A stretch of 64,000 nt of DNA. Source: Pseudomonas kairouanensis (GTDB taxonomy: Bacteria; Pseudomonadota; Gammaproteobacteria; Pseudomonadales; Pseudomonadaceae). This document shows positions 8,846-18,266 of this stretch, piece by piece. Under the pieces are notes generated by a model. The model was not told the origin of the DNA, ran no database searches, and worked only from the letters and a program-made list of their open reading frames with translations. The stretch covers positions 1 to 64,000 of the forward strand of contig NZ_QUZU01000010.1 in assembly GCF_004682055.1 (NCBI RefSeq), in the 5' to 3' direction. The position numbers were made by a program, and so were the translations under genes. Position 1 is the first letter of the stretch. Each line of letters begins with the position of its first letter.

Positions 8846-9220
8846 TTCGTGCCTCTGCCATCCCGCATCACTAGTGGATAAAATCCCAGTCCTTGGATGT
8901 TAGCAGCAAACTACAATCAGTCCCAAGTCCACCCAGCCATTTGATTACTCACTAAGCTTTGAGCTTTATGCTCAGTACCTTGGCCCTATTGTGCTGGATG
9001 TCATTTGAGTCGGTCAGGGTCATTTCCAGGCATAAGTCGTTGGCGTTGGTCGGTCGATATAGCTTTCCTTCGATTGGTCTCTGAGAGTGGCGCGCAGAGT
9101 CCTTAAAGGGTGTGCCGGGCGGGCGTATTGCCGACCTGGGGTGAGCAGACTTCTAGGCTGAGCTGGGTCTGCTCAGGAATCTATTCGTATGCAAGGAGTC
9201 GGTGGGAAACCACAGAAAGC
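8846..9220. other. Non-coding stretch between the accessory patch and tRNA-Phe
   Basis: No supported gene. A copy of the tRNA-Phe 3' end, which would mark an attachment site, was not seen here. It should contain the promoter of the coiled-coil gene. Confidence 0.4.
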
Positions 9221-9246
9221 AAAAAACCCGCACTAGGCGGGTTTCT
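9221..9246 (-). terminator. Intrinsic terminator of tRNA-Phe
   Basis: On the minus strand AAACCCGCCTAGTGCGGGTT is followed by a run of T (GGGTTTTTTGC), a clear hairpin plus T-tract about 45 bases after the tRNA CCA end. Confidence 0.85.
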
Positions 9247-9288
9247 TGTGTGTTTCAGATGGTGCTGGCACCACCTAAAACTAATGAG

Positions 9289-9364
9289 TGGTGCCCAGAG
9301 ACGGAATCGAACCGCCGACACGGGGATTTTCAATCCCCTGCTCTACCGACTGAGCTATCTGGGC
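9289..9364 (-). tRNA. tRNA-Phe (GAA)
   Basis: A 76-nt cloverleaf: acceptor GCCCAGA/TCTGGGC, D-arm AGCTCAGTCGGTAGAGC, anticodon arm GGGGATTGAAAATCCCC with anticodon GAA, T-arm with GGTTCGATTCC, and encoded CCA. Minus-strand position 9364 is G1. Its 3' end faces the accessory patch at 5.8-8.9 kb, the usual polarity for integration at a tRNA gene. Confidence 0.97.
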
Positions 9365-9374
9365 AACGGGGCGC

Positions 9375-9403
9375 ATTAAACGGGTTTTTCAGGGGGTCGT
9401 CAA
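9375..9403 (-). promoter_or_regulatory. Sigma-70 promoter of tRNA-Phe
   Basis: On the minus strand TTGACG (9403-9398), a 17-base spacer, and TTTAAT (9380-9375), followed by a GC-rich discriminator GCGCCCC typical of stable-RNA promoters. Start of transcription is expected near 9368. Confidence 0.8.
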
Positions 9404-9467
9404 GCAAGTTTTCAAAAAATATTTAATTATTACCGTCGCTTACGAGCAGACCCCGGTTTTTGATCAA

Positions 9468-9740
9468 TTATTGAGCAGGTGGCACGTAGCCGTCGGCCTT
9501 GGCGTAATCCTCGCCGGAAAAGAACTTGTCCATCTCGCCCGCCAGGTATTTACGATCTTCGGCGTTCATCATGTTCAGACGTTTTTCATTGATCAGCAGG
9601 GTTTGGTGTTTCAGCCAGTCGGCCCAGGCTTTGGCAGAGACGTGGTCGTAGATGTCCTGGCCCTTGGCACCTGGGTAGGGAGGGCGCTCCAGGGCTGGCA
9701 ATTCTTCTTTGTACTTGCGGCACATTACGGTGCGGGTCAT
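9468..9740 (-). CDS. yggX: YggX, Fe(II)-trafficking / oxidative damage protection protein
   Basis: A 90-residue cytoplasmic protein that protects iron-sulfur clusters from oxidative damage and is linked to iron handling. The N-terminus [20 protein letters not shown] contains the single conserved Cys7, and the downstream [20 protein letters not shown] is characteristic; length is as usual. Its start overlaps the mutY stop by four bases (ATGA), so it is translationally coupled to mutY, the classic mutY-yggX arrangement. Both protect against oxidative stress, one by repairing 8-oxoguanine mispairs and the other by protecting iron-sulfur enzymes, including MutY itself. Confidence 0.95.
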   Translation of the reverse strand: MTRTVMCRKYKEELPALERPPYPGAKGQDIYDHVSAKAWADWLKHQTLLINEKRLNMMNAEDRKYLAGEMDKFFSGEDYAKADGYVPPAQ

Positions 9741-10804
9741 GACGACACTCCTGCGTTCAATACATCGGCCGCGCGCTTCAGCAGTTTCTTGACCGGGGCG
9801 GCAAGGCCCAGGCGCGGCGGGGTGGCGAGGTTATACCAGAGCCAGTCGGCCTCGGCCACGTGATGGGCCGATTCCTCGACCTGGACCAGCCAGGGTTCGA
9901 TGGCCAGTTGGAAATGGCTGAAGGTGTGGACCAGCCCTGGCAGTTCCTGTTGCTTGCCCAGTTCCAGTGAGTGCTGGTGGGCGAGGTGTTCCAGGTCTTG
10001 CAGGTCGTCCAGTTCCGGCAAGCTCCACAGGCCGCCCCACAAGCCCGTGGAGGGGCGACGGTAAAGCAGGATCGCGCCCTCGGCATTGGCGAGCATCGGC
10101 ATCAGTGTGCGTTTCTGGGGGATGGTCTTGCGCGGCTTGGGGATCGGATAGCGCGTTTCCAGGCCGAGCATGTGGGCTTCGCAGCCTTTTTCCAGCGGGC
10201 ACAGCAAGCAACTGGGCTTGCTGCGGGTGCAGAGGGTGGCGCCCATGTCCATCATTGCCTGGGTGTAGGCGTTGACGCGATCGTGGGGCGTGAAGCGCTC
10301 TGCGGTGGCCCACAGCTGTTTGGCCACCTTCGGCTCGCCTGGGTAGCCCTCCTGGGCGGTAAAGCGCGCCAGCACGCGCTTGACGTTGCCATCAAGGATC
10401 GGTGCGCGCAGGCCCATGCTCAGGCTGGCGATGGCGCCGGCGGTGGACAGGCCGATGCCAGGCAGGTCCGTGAGTTTCTCCACATCCTTGGGAAACTCGC
10501 CGCCGTATTCAGCCACGACAATCTTTGCGGTCTTCTGCAGGTTGCGCGCCCGAGTGTAATAACCCAGGCCGGTCCACAAGTGCAGCACTTCATCTTCAGG
10601 CGCCGCGGCCAGGGCTTCGACCGTCGGCAGCGAGGCCATGAACCGGTCGAAGTAATTGAGCACGGTGCTCACCTGGGTCTGTTGCAGCATGATCTCCGAA
10701 ACCCACACCCGATAAGGCGTGATGCCCTGTTGCCAAGGCAAGTCATGGCGGCCGTGGCGGTCGTACCAGTCCAGCACCGCCGTTGAAAACTGCTCGTTTC
10801 TCAT
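9737..10804 (-). CDS. mutY: A/G-specific adenine DNA glycosylase MutY
   Basis: A 355-residue base-excision repair enzyme that removes adenine mispaired with 8-oxoguanine. Seen: the catalytic Glu in [11 protein letters not shown], the helix-hairpin-helix [15 protein letters not shown], the catalytic Asp in [13 protein letters not shown], and the [4Fe-4S] ligand set C-x6-C-x2-C-x5-C ([17 protein letters not shown]). The C-terminal third is the NUDIX-like 8-oxoG recognition domain. The frame stays open upstream to 10939, but the ATG at 10804 ([19 protein letters not shown]) is the family start and overlaps the asmA stop by four bases. Order on the minus strand is asmA-mutY-yggX. Confidence 0.97.
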   Translation of the reverse strand: MRNEQFSTAVLDWYDRHGRHDLPWQQGITPYRVWVSEIMLQQTQVSTVLNYFDRFMASLPTVEALAAAPEDEVLHLWTGLGYYTRARNLQKTAKIVVAEYGGEFPKDVEKLTDLPGIGLSTAGAIASLSMGLRAPILDGNVKRVLARFTAQEGYPGEPKVAKQLWATAERFTPHDRVNAYTQAMMDMGATLCTRSKPSCLLCPLEKGCEAHMLGLETRYPIPKPRKTIPQKRTLMPMLANAEGAILLYRRPSTGLWGGLWSLPELDDLQDLEHLAHQHSLELGKQQELPGLVHTFSHFQLAIEPWLVQVEESAHHVAEADWLWYNLATPPRLGLAAPVKKLLKRAADVLNAGVSS

Positions 10805-13008
10805 CGTTTGAACAGGCCTTTCAAAGCGTCTTTGAGCTGTGGGTTGACCTTGTCGAGCTTCTCTTCCAGCTTCTCGCTGAGCTTGTTGCCAGCGGCCTTG
10901 ATGGCCACCTGGCTCAAACCGTCCTTGTCCAGGCGGCAAGCCTTGGCGCCCAGTTCCAGCGGGCCACGGCAGCGCAACGGCACTTCGATGTTCTGGAAGT
11001 TGGAGCCCACCTGGCAGGCCGGGTCCGGTACGTCGCGCTGGTCGCCTTCGACAATGATGCCCACGCGGTAGTCCATGCCCAGTACGCGCAGGTCGACGTC
11101 ACCGTTGCCATTGACCGTCAGGCCGGGGATGCGCACTTTCAGGTCGGGGTTGCTGGCGACGCCATTGCGGAACGTCAGGTTGCCCTTCAGTTCCTGGAAC
11201 GGCGTGTCCTTGCCCTGCGGCGTAGTGCTCAGGGTCTTGCGGTTGAGCAAGGCGATACCGGTGCACAGCTGTTGCTCAAGGTTGGCGTTGAGCAGCACGC
11301 CGTTGTTGATCACAAAGCTGGCGGTGCCGTTGAGGCTGTCGATCAGGGCCTTCTGGCTGTTGCCTCGGCCGCTGAGGTTGCTGTCGAGGGTGACCTGGCC
11401 TTTGATCGGCGGCGTTTGCCCCTGGGCTTGCAGGATGCGTTCGACCGGCACTTGCTTGATCTGGCTTTGCAGCGCGAGCACTGGAATGTCCTGGCGTACA
11501 TCAAGGCTGCCGTTGGCCTGGAAGGTGCCGTTGTAGAGGCCGCCGCTGAGGGTGTCGAGCTTGAGCTGCCCATCGACGCCCGAGGCTTTCAGCGCGGCGT
11601 TCTGGATTGGCAGTTTGCTCAAGGTCAGTTGGCCGAAGGACAGGTCGGCGTTGACGTCCAGCGTGCGCAGGCGCGCCACTGGGAGCAGCTTGTCGGTGCT
11701 CCAGGCGCCCTTGGTGGGCGCATCCGGCAGTGGGGTGGTGCCCCCGGCGGCCATGGCCCCGGCTTCGCTGCTTTGCACTTCGGCCTGGCGTGCGGCCGCT
11801 GCGCCCTTGGCGGATTCGGACTTGGCCGGCAGGTAGTTGTCGGCGTTGAAGGTGTCGCCCTTGAGCTGGACGCGCAGGGACTGCTTGGCGAAATCATCCA
11901 CGGCCAGGCGACCGGTGAAGGTGCTGCCGTCAAGTTTCAGGTTCAGGTCTTCCAGAGCCAGGCTGGTGGGTGTGCCGGTCAGGCGGCTGACCAGTTCGAC
12001 CTTGCTCAGGCTGCCCTCGGCCATCGGTGGCAGTGGGTGGCCGACGCTGTCGAGGAACTTGGCCAGGTCAAACTGGGCGATGGACAGGGCGCCGCTCAAT
12101 TGCGGGGTCTTGTCCAGGTTGTTGAGCTTCAGTTCGCCCAGGGCGCGCAGTTGGTTGGCCGAGAGCTTCAGGTTGGTCCATTCGGCGATGTTCGCCGCCT
12201 GGTCCAGCAGCAACTGGCCTTGGGTTGAGAACGTAACGGTCTTGCCTTGCAGCGGCTCGCCCGTGGCCTCGCCGGAGATCTTCATGTCTTCGAACTGGTA
12301 GCGCTTGAGCGCGCGCTGGATGCGCAGGTTGCCGTTGAGCTCGGTCTTGATGCGCATCACCGGCTGGTTGCTGCCGAAGAAAGCAGTGAGTTTCACCGGA
12401 ATGCTGGCGCCTTCGTGCACGGCGCCCGCGCTCAGCTGGATGCTCTCGGCGCTGAACTGTTTGCCGGTCTGCTCGTCGTTGTATTCAACACGGGCGTTGT
12501 TGACGGTCAGGCTGTCGATATCCAGGCGGATGGGCTTGGACGGTTTTTCAGGCTCCTCGGCGGGCGTCTCAACCGGTGCGGGCGTGCCAGCCGTGGTCTG
12601 GCTGACGTTCTTGCCGATGTCTTCCCAGTTGCCGTGGCCTTGCTTGTCGCGGTTCAGGCGCAGGTTCAGGCCTTCGACGCGTACGTCGCTCATTTGCACT
12701 TCACGACGCAGCAGCGGCAGCACGCGTACCGACAAGCCGAGCATCTGCAGGTCGGCGAACGGTTGGGTCGGGTTGGTCAGGGTCGCCACGCTGGCTTCGT
12801 GCAGTTCAAGGCCCAGCCAGGGGAACAGGCTCCAGCCGATATCGCCATTGAGCGTCAGCTCGATGTGGGCCTTGTCGCGGGCAATCTGGCGAATCTCGTC
12901 TTTATAGTCGTTGGGATCGAAGAGATGGGTCAGGGCAAAGCCCAGAGCCACAATGATCAGCAACAGCCCGAGAAGTACCAGACCCAGGATTTTGCCGAAC
13001 GCTTTCAT
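10801..13008 (-). CDS. asmA: AsmA family protein
   Basis: A 735-residue envelope protein with one N-terminal membrane anchor (residues about 7-28, LGLVLLGLLLIIVALGFALT) and a large periplasmic beta-rich body. AsmA-family proteins are bridge-like proteins implicated in lipid transport and outer-membrane assembly. Seen: the AsmA N-terminal signature after the anchor (FDPNDYKDEIRQIARDKA) and the C-terminal AsmA region with repeated LSG/LNGN-type beta segments. A short Pro/Ala-rich linker (TPAPVETPAEEPEKP) lies near residue 155. I chose ATG 13008 rather than the frame-open ATG at 13065, because it places the membrane anchor at the N-terminus. Confidence 0.92.
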   Translation of the reverse strand: MKAFGKILGLVLLGLLLIIVALGFALTHLFDPNDYKDEIRQIARDKAHIELTLNGDIGWSLFPWLGLELHEASVATLTNPTQPFADLQMLGLSVRVLPLLRREVQMSDVRVEGLNLRLNRDKQGHGNWEDIGKNVSQTTAGTPAPVETPAEEPEKPSKPIRLDIDSLTVNNARVEYNDEQTGKQFSAESIQLSAGAVHEGASIPVKLTAFFGSNQPVMRIKTELNGNLRIQRALKRYQFEDMKISGEATGEPLQGKTVTFSTQGQLLLDQAANIAEWTNLKLSANQLRALGELKLNNLDKTPQLSGALSIAQFDLAKFLDSVGHPLPPMAEGSLSKVELVSRLTGTPTSLALEDLNLKLDGSTFTGRLAVDDFAKQSLRVQLKGDTFNADNYLPAKSESAKGAAAARQAEVQSSEAGAMAAGGTTPLPDAPTKGAWSTDKLLPVARLRTLDVNADLSFGQLTLSKLPIQNAALKASGVDGQLKLDTLSGGLYNGTFQANGSLDVRQDIPVLALQSQIKQVPVERILQAQGQTPPIKGQVTLDSNLSGRGNSQKALIDSLNGTASFVINNGVLLNANLEQQLCTGIALLNRKTLSTTPQGKDTPFQELKGNLTFRNGVASNPDLKVRIPGLTVNGNGDVDLRVLGMDYRVGIIVEGDQRDVPDPACQVGSNFQNIEVPLRCRGPLELGAKACRLDKDGLSQVAIKAAGNKLSEKLEEKLDKVNPQLKDALKGLFKR

Positions 13009-13333
13009 GGGCGAGTCCTTGTATGTCGATTTAAAAATGGGGTCGCAGAGTATAACGCCCGTCACCGTACGTCAGTTCGCAGATCGTTACATTGTATCCC
13101 GGCCCCGCAAAACGGGAATTTGGCGTCAGAAAAAGCAGATATCCGCAAAAAGGTGATATCAGTTTGATTTTTCTGTCATCCACAGGTGCTAATCTGCGCG
13201 GGTTCGTCTGCCTTCTGCGACATAGCGTCGCGCTTAAATGGAGCTTTACTCAAGACAACGGCCAACGCTCTGCGTGCAAGGCCGAGGGAGAGAGCGCCTG
13301 ACGGACACATACTAACAACTGGGGGAAACACCA
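13009..13333. other. Divergent promoter region between asmA and the OFA transporter gene
   Basis: 325 bases without a gene. On the minus strand a TATACT (complement at about 13050) could be the -10 of asmA. No clear promoter or operator could be assigned to the rightward transporter gene. Confidence 0.4.
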
Positions 13334-14995
13334 ATGAGCACTAGCACTGCGGCAGCTTCAACTGCCGCACAGCCTGCGTTCCTGTCCAAGGAGCGCATCA
13401 TCGCCAAGCCCGGCTTCAACCGCTGGCTGGTTCCACCGGCCGCCCTGGCCATCCACCTGTGCATCGGCATGGCCTACGGTTTCTCGGTGTTCTGGCTGCC
13501 GCTGTCCAAGGCACTGGGGATCACCAAGCCGGTGGCCTGTGCGCCGGATATGAGCTTTATCGCGCAAGTCTTCTCGTCCCAATGCGACTGGCCCATCTCC
13601 ATGCTGGGCTGGATCTACACCCTGTTCTTCATTTTCCTGGGCTGTTCGGCAGCGATCTGGGGCGGCTGGCTGGAACATGCCGGGCCACGCAAGGCTGGCG
13701 TTGTTTCGGCGCTGTGCTGGTGTGGCGGCCTGTTGATCTCGGCGCTGGGTATCTATACCCACCAGATCTGGCTGATGTGGATCGGCTCCGGGGTCATTGG
13801 CGGTATCGGCCTGGGCCTGGGCTATATCTCGCCGGTGTCCACGCTGATCAAGTGGTTCCCGGACAAGCGCGGCATGGCCACGGGCATGGCGATCATGGGC
13901 TTTGGCGGCGGCGCGATGGTGGGTGCTCCGTTGGCAGCTGCCTTGATGGGCCACTTCGCAACGCCTGACAGCGTTGGTGTATGGCAGAGCTTCCTGGTAA
14001 TGGCTGCGATCTACTTCGTGTTCATGATCGGCGGCGCACTGTCCTACCGCGTCCCGCCAACCGGCTGGAAGCCTGAGGGCTGGACCGCGCCGGCAAAAAA
14101 AGCCAGCAATTCGATGATCACCCACCGTCACGTGCATGTGAACGTGGCGTGGAAAACCCCGCAATTTCGCCTGGTGTGGCTGGTGCTGTGCCTGAACGTA
14201 TCCGCCGGTATCGGCATCCTCGGCATGGCTTCGCCCCTGCTGCAGGAAGTGTTCGGCGGCAAGCTGCTGGGCGTGGATGTGCCGTTTGGTCAGCTGGATG
14301 CGGGTCAACTGGCCTCTATCGCGGCGATCGCGGCGGGCTTCACTGGTTTGTTGAGCCTGTTCAACATCGGCGGCCGGTTCTTCTGGGCGTCGTTCTCTGA
14401 CTACCTGGGCCGTAAAAACACCTACTTCGTGTTTTTCGCCTTGGGCTTTGCCCTGTATGCGCTGATCCCGAATCTGGGTCACCTGGGTAACGTGGCGCTG
14501 TTCGTGGCGGCGTTCTGCATCATCCTGTCGATGTACGGCGGTGGTTTTGCCACCGTGCCTGCTTACCTGGCCGACCTGTTCGGTACGCAGATGGTCGGTG
14601 CGATCCATGGTCGCCTGCTGACTGCCTGGGCGGCGGCGGGTGTGCTGGGTCCGGTGCTGGTGAACTACCTGCGTGAGTATCAGCTGAGCATCGGCGTGGA
14701 ACGCGCTGCGGCTTACGACATCACGTTGTATATCCTCGCGGGCCTCTTGGTGCTGGGCTTTATCTGCAACATGCTGGTCCGCCCGGTGGCCGACAAGTAC
14801 TTCATGACCGACGCCGAACTGGCTGCCGAACAGGCGCTGGGTCATGACAAGGGCGCAGACGCCACCACTTCCCTGGAGTGGAAAGCGGCTAGCGGTACTG
14901 TGCCATTGGCCATTGCGGCCTGGTTGGTGGTGGGTATTCCGTTGGCGTGGGGTGTGTGGGTGACCCTGCAGAAGACGGCGGTACTGTTCCACTAA
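13334..14995 (+). CDS. OFA-family major facilitator transporter
   Basis: A 553-residue 12-helix MFS protein of the oxalate:formate antiporter (OFA) family, which also includes YhjX-like carboxylate transporters. Seen: the MFS motif-A-like loop between helices 2 and 3 (GGWLEHAGPRKAGVVSA), the helix 4-5 region GIGLGLGYISPVSTLIKWFP followed by DKRGMATGMAIMGFG typical of OFA, and a second-half FWASFSDYLGRKNTYF. It is longer than the usual 400-430 residues because of an extended N-terminus and about 60 extra C-terminal residues ending in a further hydrophobic segment. ATG 13334 follows GGGGGAAA. The substrate is probably a small carboxylate, but it stands alone without metabolic neighbours. Confidence 0.85.
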   Translation: MSTSTAAASTAAQPAFLSKERIIAKPGFNRWLVPPAALAIHLCIGMAYGFSVFWLPLSKALGITKPVACAPDMSFIAQVFSSQCDWPISMLGWIYTLFFIFLGCSAAIWGGWLEHAGPRKAGVVSALCWCGGLLISALGIYTHQIWLMWIGSGVIGGIGLGLGYISPVSTLIKWFPDKRGMATGMAIMGFGGGAMVGAPLAAALMGHFATPDSVGVWQSFLVMAAIYFVFMIGGALSYRVPPTGWKPEGWTAPAKKASNSMITHRHVHVNVAWKTPQFRLVWLVLCLNVSAGIGILGMASPLLQEVFGGKLLGVDVPFGQLDAGQLASIAAIAAGFTGLLSLFNIGGRFFWASFSDYLGRKNTYFVFFALGFALYALIPNLGHLGNVALFVAAFCIILSMYGGGFATVPAYLADLFGTQMVGAIHGRLLTAWAAAGVLGPVLVNYLREYQLSIGVERAAAYDITLYILAGLLVLGFICNMLVRPVADKYFMTDAELAAEQALGHDKGADATTSLEWKAASGTVPLAIAAWLVVGIPLAWGVWVTLQKTAVLFH

Positions 14996-15004
14996 GTTGA
15001 ATGC

Positions 15005-15036
15005 AGGCAGGTGCACCATCCTGGAGCACCTGCTTG
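15005..15036 (+). terminator. Possible terminator after the OFA gene
   Basis: GCAGGTGC-loop-GCACCTGC hairpin just after the stop codon, followed only by TTGT, so T-tract support is weak. Confidence 0.45.
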
Positions 15037-15108
15037 TATGCACATGTCTATCCCCGACACTCCATCAGTCTTATCCCCTCCGATGTTTCTGTTTGGCGCC
15101 CGCGCCCC

Positions 15109-15114
15109 TATAAT
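15109..15114 (+). promoter_or_regulatory. Putative -10 box for the his cluster
   Basis: A perfect TATAAT lies 39 bases before the hisB start. The -35 region is not convincing. Confidence 0.45.
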
Positions 15115-15152
15115 GGCTGCCTTTTTCGCCCAATGATTTTGCGGAGCTGGTG

Positions 15153-15746
15153 ATGGCCGAACGTAAGGCGTCCGTCGAGCGCGACACTCTGGAAACCCAG
15201 ATCAAAGCCTCGATCAACCTGGATGGCACCGGAAAGGCCCGATTTGATATCGGTGTACCTTTTCTTGAGCACATGCTGGACCAGATCGCCCGTCACGGGC
15301 TGATCGACCTGGATATCGTCAGCAAAGGCGACCTGCATATCGACGACCACCATACGGTGGAAGACGTCGGTATCACCCTCGGCCAGGCCTTTGCCAAGGC
15401 CATCGGCGACAAAAAAGGCATCCGCCGTTACGGCCACGCCTATGTCCCGCTGGACGAAGCGTTGTCGCGTGTGGTCATCGACTTCTCCGGCCGCCCAGGC
15501 CTGCAGATGCATGTGCCCTACACCCGTGCCACCGTGGGCGGCTTCGACGTTGACCTGTTCCAGGAATTCTTCCAGGGTTTCGTCAACCACGCACTGGTCA
15601 GCCTGCACATCGACAACCTGCGCGGCACCAACACCCACCACCAGATCGAAACCGTGTTCAAGGCTTTCGGCCGCGCCCTGCGCATGGCCGTGGAGCTCGA
15701 TGACCGCATGGCCGGGCAAATGCCCTCGACCAAGGGCGTTCTGTAA
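15153..15746 (+). CDS. hisB: Imidazoleglycerol-phosphate dehydratase
   Basis: The 197-residue monofunctional IGPD that dehydrates imidazole-glycerol phosphate in histidine biosynthesis (manganese enzyme, cytoplasmic 24-mer). Seen: the metal-binding signature [10 protein letters not shown], the [15 protein letters not shown] segment, and the second repeat [16 protein letters not shown] with [17 protein letters not shown]. Length equals the family norm and, unlike E. coli, no phosphatase domain is fused. A GTG precedes the ATG, but ATG 15153 with GGAG upstream is the better start. It heads hisB-hisH-DUF2164-hisA-hisF and its stop overlaps the hisH start by one base. Confidence 0.97.
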   Translation: MAERKASVERDTLETQIKASINLDGTGKARFDIGVPFLEHMLDQIARHGLIDLDIVSKGDLHIDDHHTVEDVGITLGQAFAKAIGDKKGIRRYGHAYVPLDEALSRVVIDFSGRPGLQMHVPYTRATVGGFDVDLFQEFFQGFVNHALVSLHIDNLRGTNTHHQIETVFKAFGRALRMAVELDDRMAGQMPSTKGVL

Positions 15747-16384
15747 TGCAGACGGTCGCGGTTATCGATTACGGCATGGGTAACCTGCACTCGGTGGCCA
15801 AGGCCCTCGAACACGTAGGTGCCGGCAAGGTGCTGATCACCAGCGATGCCAAGGTGATTCGCGAAGCTGACCGAGTGGTATTCCCCGGTGTTGGCGCGAT
15901 TCGCGATTGCATGGCCGAAATCCGTCGCCTGGGCTTTGACAGCCTGGTGCGCGAAGTCAGCCAGGACCGTCCGTTCCTCGGCATCTGCGTGGGCATGCAA
16001 GCCTTGCTCGATCGCAGTGAAGAGAACGACGGCGTCGACTGCATCGGCCTGTTCCCAGGCCAGGTGAAGTTCTTCGGCAAGGACCTGCATGAAGACGGCG
16101 CCCACCTGAAAGTGCCGCACATGGGTTGGAACCAAGTCAGCCAGACGGTGGATCACCCGCTGTGGCACGACATTCCAGACCTGGCGCGTTTCTACTTTGT
16201 GCACAGCTACTACATCGCCGCCGGTAACCCGCGCCAGGTGGTGGGTGGCGGGCACTATGGCGTCGATTTCGCCGCCGCGCTGGCCGAAGGTTCGCGCTTT
16301 GCCGTGCAGTTCCACCCGGAGAAGAGCCATACCCATGGCCTGCAATTGCTGCAGAACTTCGCCGCCTGGGATGGGCGCTGGTAA
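15746..16384 (+). CDS. hisH: Imidazole glycerol phosphate synthase, glutaminase subunit
   Basis: A 212-residue class I glutamine amidotransferase that supplies ammonia to HisF. Seen: the N-terminal [12 protein letters not shown], the nucleophile cysteine in [13 protein letters not shown], and the His/Glu of the triad in [15 protein letters not shown]. It starts at an ATG sharing its first base with the hisB stop (TAATG), so translational coupling is likely. It works as a heterodimer with HisF encoded 1 kb downstream. Confidence 0.97.
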   Translation: MQTVAVIDYGMGNLHSVAKALEHVGAGKVLITSDAKVIREADRVVFPGVGAIRDCMAEIRRLGFDSLVREVSQDRPFLGICVGMQALLDRSEENDGVDCIGLFPGQVKFFGKDLHEDGAHLKVPHMGWNQVSQTVDHPLWHDIPDLARFYFVHSYYIAAGNPRQVVGGGHYGVDFAAALAEGSRFAVQFHPEKSHTHGLQLLQNFAAWDGRW

Positions 16385-16642
16385 ATGGCCAAGAAGCCGA
16401 AGTTGCCGCTCTTGAACCTCACTCCCGAGCAGGAGAGTGAGGCGACCCTCAAGATCAAGCGGTTCATGGAAGATCGCTTCGAGCTCAAGCTGGGTTCGTT
16501 CGAGGTCGCCGAGATCCTCGAACTGTTCACTACCGAAGTGGCTCCGCACTATTACAACAAGGCGATTTTCGATACGCAGACGCTCCTTAAAGAAAGGTTC
16601 GAAAGCATCGAAAGCGACTTGTGGTCGCTTGAGAAACCCTGA
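16385..16642 (+). CDS. DUF2164 family protein
   Basis: An 85-residue soluble, charged protein of the DUF2164 family. Seen: LTPEQESEATLKIKRFMEDR, then ELKLGSFEVAEILELF and HYYNKAIFDTQ, which together are the domain's pattern. Its ATG directly abuts the hisH stop, so it is co-translated with the his genes, an arrangement I recall as conserved in Pseudomonas. Function is unknown; no role in histidine biosynthesis is established. Confidence 0.8.
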   Translation: MAKKPKLPLLNLTPEQESEATLKIKRFMEDRFELKLGSFEVAEILELFTTEVAPHYYNKAIFDTQTLLKERFESIESDLWSLEKP

Positions 16643-16681
16643 TTTCCCAAGCATTGCTGAATATCGAATAAGGTTTGCCAG

Positions 16682-17419
16682 ATGCTGATTATCCCCGCTA
16701 TCGATCTCAAGGACGGCGCCTGCGTACGTCTGCGCCAAGGCCGCATGGAAGACTCCACCGTATTCTCCGATGACCCGGTGAGCATGGCTGCCAAATGGGT
16801 AGAAGGAGGCTGCCGTCGCCTGCATCTGGTGGACTTGAACGGCGCCTTCGAAGGCCAGCCGGTCAACGGCGAAGTGGTCACTGCCATCGCCAAGCGCTAC
16901 CCGAACCTGCCGATCCAGATCGGTGGCGGCATCCGTTCCCTGGAAACCATCGAGCACTACGTCAAGGCTGGCGTGAGCTACGTGATCATCGGCACCAAGG
17001 CCGTGAAAGATCCGGCGTTCGTTGCCGAGGCCTGCCGCGCGTTCCCTGGCAAAGTCATTGTTGGCCTGGATGCCAAGGACGGTTTTGTCGCCACCGACGG
17101 CTGGGCTGAAATCAGCACCGTTCAGGTGATCGACCTGGCCAAGCAGTTCGAAGCTGACGGCGTGTCTGCCATCGTTTATACCGACATCGCCAAAGACGGC
17201 ATGATGCAGGGCTGCAACGTGCCGTTCACTGCTGCGCTGGCCGCCGCGACCAAGATCCCGGTGATCGCTTCGGGCGGTATCCACAACCTGGGCGACATCA
17301 AGTCGCTGCTGGACGCCCGTGCCCCTGGCATCATCGGCGCCATCACCGGCCGTGCGATCTACGAAGGTACCCTGGACGTCGCCGAAGCCCAGGCTTACTG
17401 CGACGCCTACAACGGCTGA
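16682..17419 (+). CDS. hisA: ProFAR isomerase
   Basis: A 245-residue (beta-alpha)8 barrel enzyme that isomerises ProFAR to PRFAR. Seen: the catalytic Asp8 in [16 protein letters not shown], the phosphate-binding [12 protein letters not shown], the second catalytic Asp region [14 protein letters not shown], and the C-terminal phosphate site [14 protein letters not shown]. It lies between the DUF2164 gene and hisF, nine bases before hisF. Confidence 0.97.
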   Translation: MLIIPAIDLKDGACVRLRQGRMEDSTVFSDDPVSMAAKWVEGGCRRLHLVDLNGAFEGQPVNGEVVTAIAKRYPNLPIQIGGGIRSLETIEHYVKAGVSYVIIGTKAVKDPAFVAEACRAFPGKVIVGLDAKDGFVATDGWAEISTVQVIDLAKQFEADGVSAIVYTDIAKDGMMQGCNVPFTAALAAATKIPVIASGGIHNLGDIKSLLDARAPGIIGAITGRAIYEGTLDVAEAQAYCDAYNG

Positions 17420-17428
17420 GGACTGACC

Positions 17429-18199
17429 ATGGCGCTGGCCAAACGCATCATCCCTTGCCTGGACGTCGACAACGGTCGCGTGGTCAAGGGCGTCAAGTTC
17501 GAGAACATCCGCGACGCCGGCGACCCGGTGGAAATCGCCCGTCGCTACGATGAGCAAGGTGCCGACGAGATTACCTTTCTCGACATCACCGCCAGCGTCG
17601 ATGGCCGCGATACCACCTTGCATACCGTCGAGCGCATGGCCAGCCAGGTGTTTATCCCGCTGACCGTGGGCGGTGGGGTGCGCACCGTGCAAGACATCCG
17701 CAACCTGCTCAATGCCGGTGCGGACAAGGTCTCGATCAATACCGCGGCGGTGTTCAACCCGGAGTTCGTTGGCGAGGCGGCGCAGCACTTTGGCTCGCAA
17801 TGCATCGTCGTGGCCATCGACGCCAAGAAGGTTTCCGGCCCGGGTGAAACCCCGCGCTGGGAGATCTTCACCCACGGCGGTCGCAAGCCTACCGGCCTGG
17901 ATGCGGTGGAGTGGGCGATGAAGATGGAAGGCCTGGGCGCCGGTGAGATCCTGCTCACCAGCATGGACCAGGACGGCATGAAAAACGGCTTCGACCTGGG
18001 CGTGACCCGTGCCATCAGCGATGCCCTGGGTATCCCGGTGATCGCTTCCGGCGGCGTCGGCAACCTGCAGCACCTGGCCGACGGTGTGACCGAAGGCCAC
18101 GCCAGTGCGGTGCTGGCGGCGAGTATTTTCCACTTTGGCGAATACACCGTTCCCGAGGCCAAGGCCTACATGGCGGCGCGCGGTATCGTCGTTCGCTAA
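17429..18199 (+). CDS. hisF: Imidazole glycerol phosphate synthase, cyclase subunit
   Basis: A 256-residue (beta-alpha)8 barrel that converts PRFAR and HisH-derived ammonia to imidazole-glycerol phosphate and AICAR. Seen: [18 protein letters not shown] with catalytic Asp11, [24 protein letters not shown] with the second catalytic Asp, [17 protein letters not shown], and [11 protein letters not shown]. Normal length, last of the his genes here. Confidence 0.97.
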   Translation: MALAKRIIPCLDVDNGRVVKGVKFENIRDAGDPVEIARRYDEQGADEITFLDITASVDGRDTTLHTVERMASQVFIPLTVGGGVRTVQDIRNLLNAGADKVSINTAAVFNPEFVGEAAQHFGSQCIVVAIDAKKVSGPGETPRWEIFTHGGRKPTGLDAVEWAMKMEGLGAGEILLTSMDQDGMKNGFDLGVTRAISDALGIPVIASGGVGNLQHLADGVTEGHASAVLAASIFHFGEYTVPEAKAYMAARGIVVR

Positions 18200-18266
18200 A
18201 CGCTGCTGGACACCATGGCAAGTGCGCGGCACTCTCTGCGCTTGCCATGGATTCCGGTAGCCCTTC

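Noticed and set aside
9110..9426. Plus-strand frames across tRNA-Phe
   Set aside because: They run through the tRNA gene, its terminator and its promoter in antisense; not coding.
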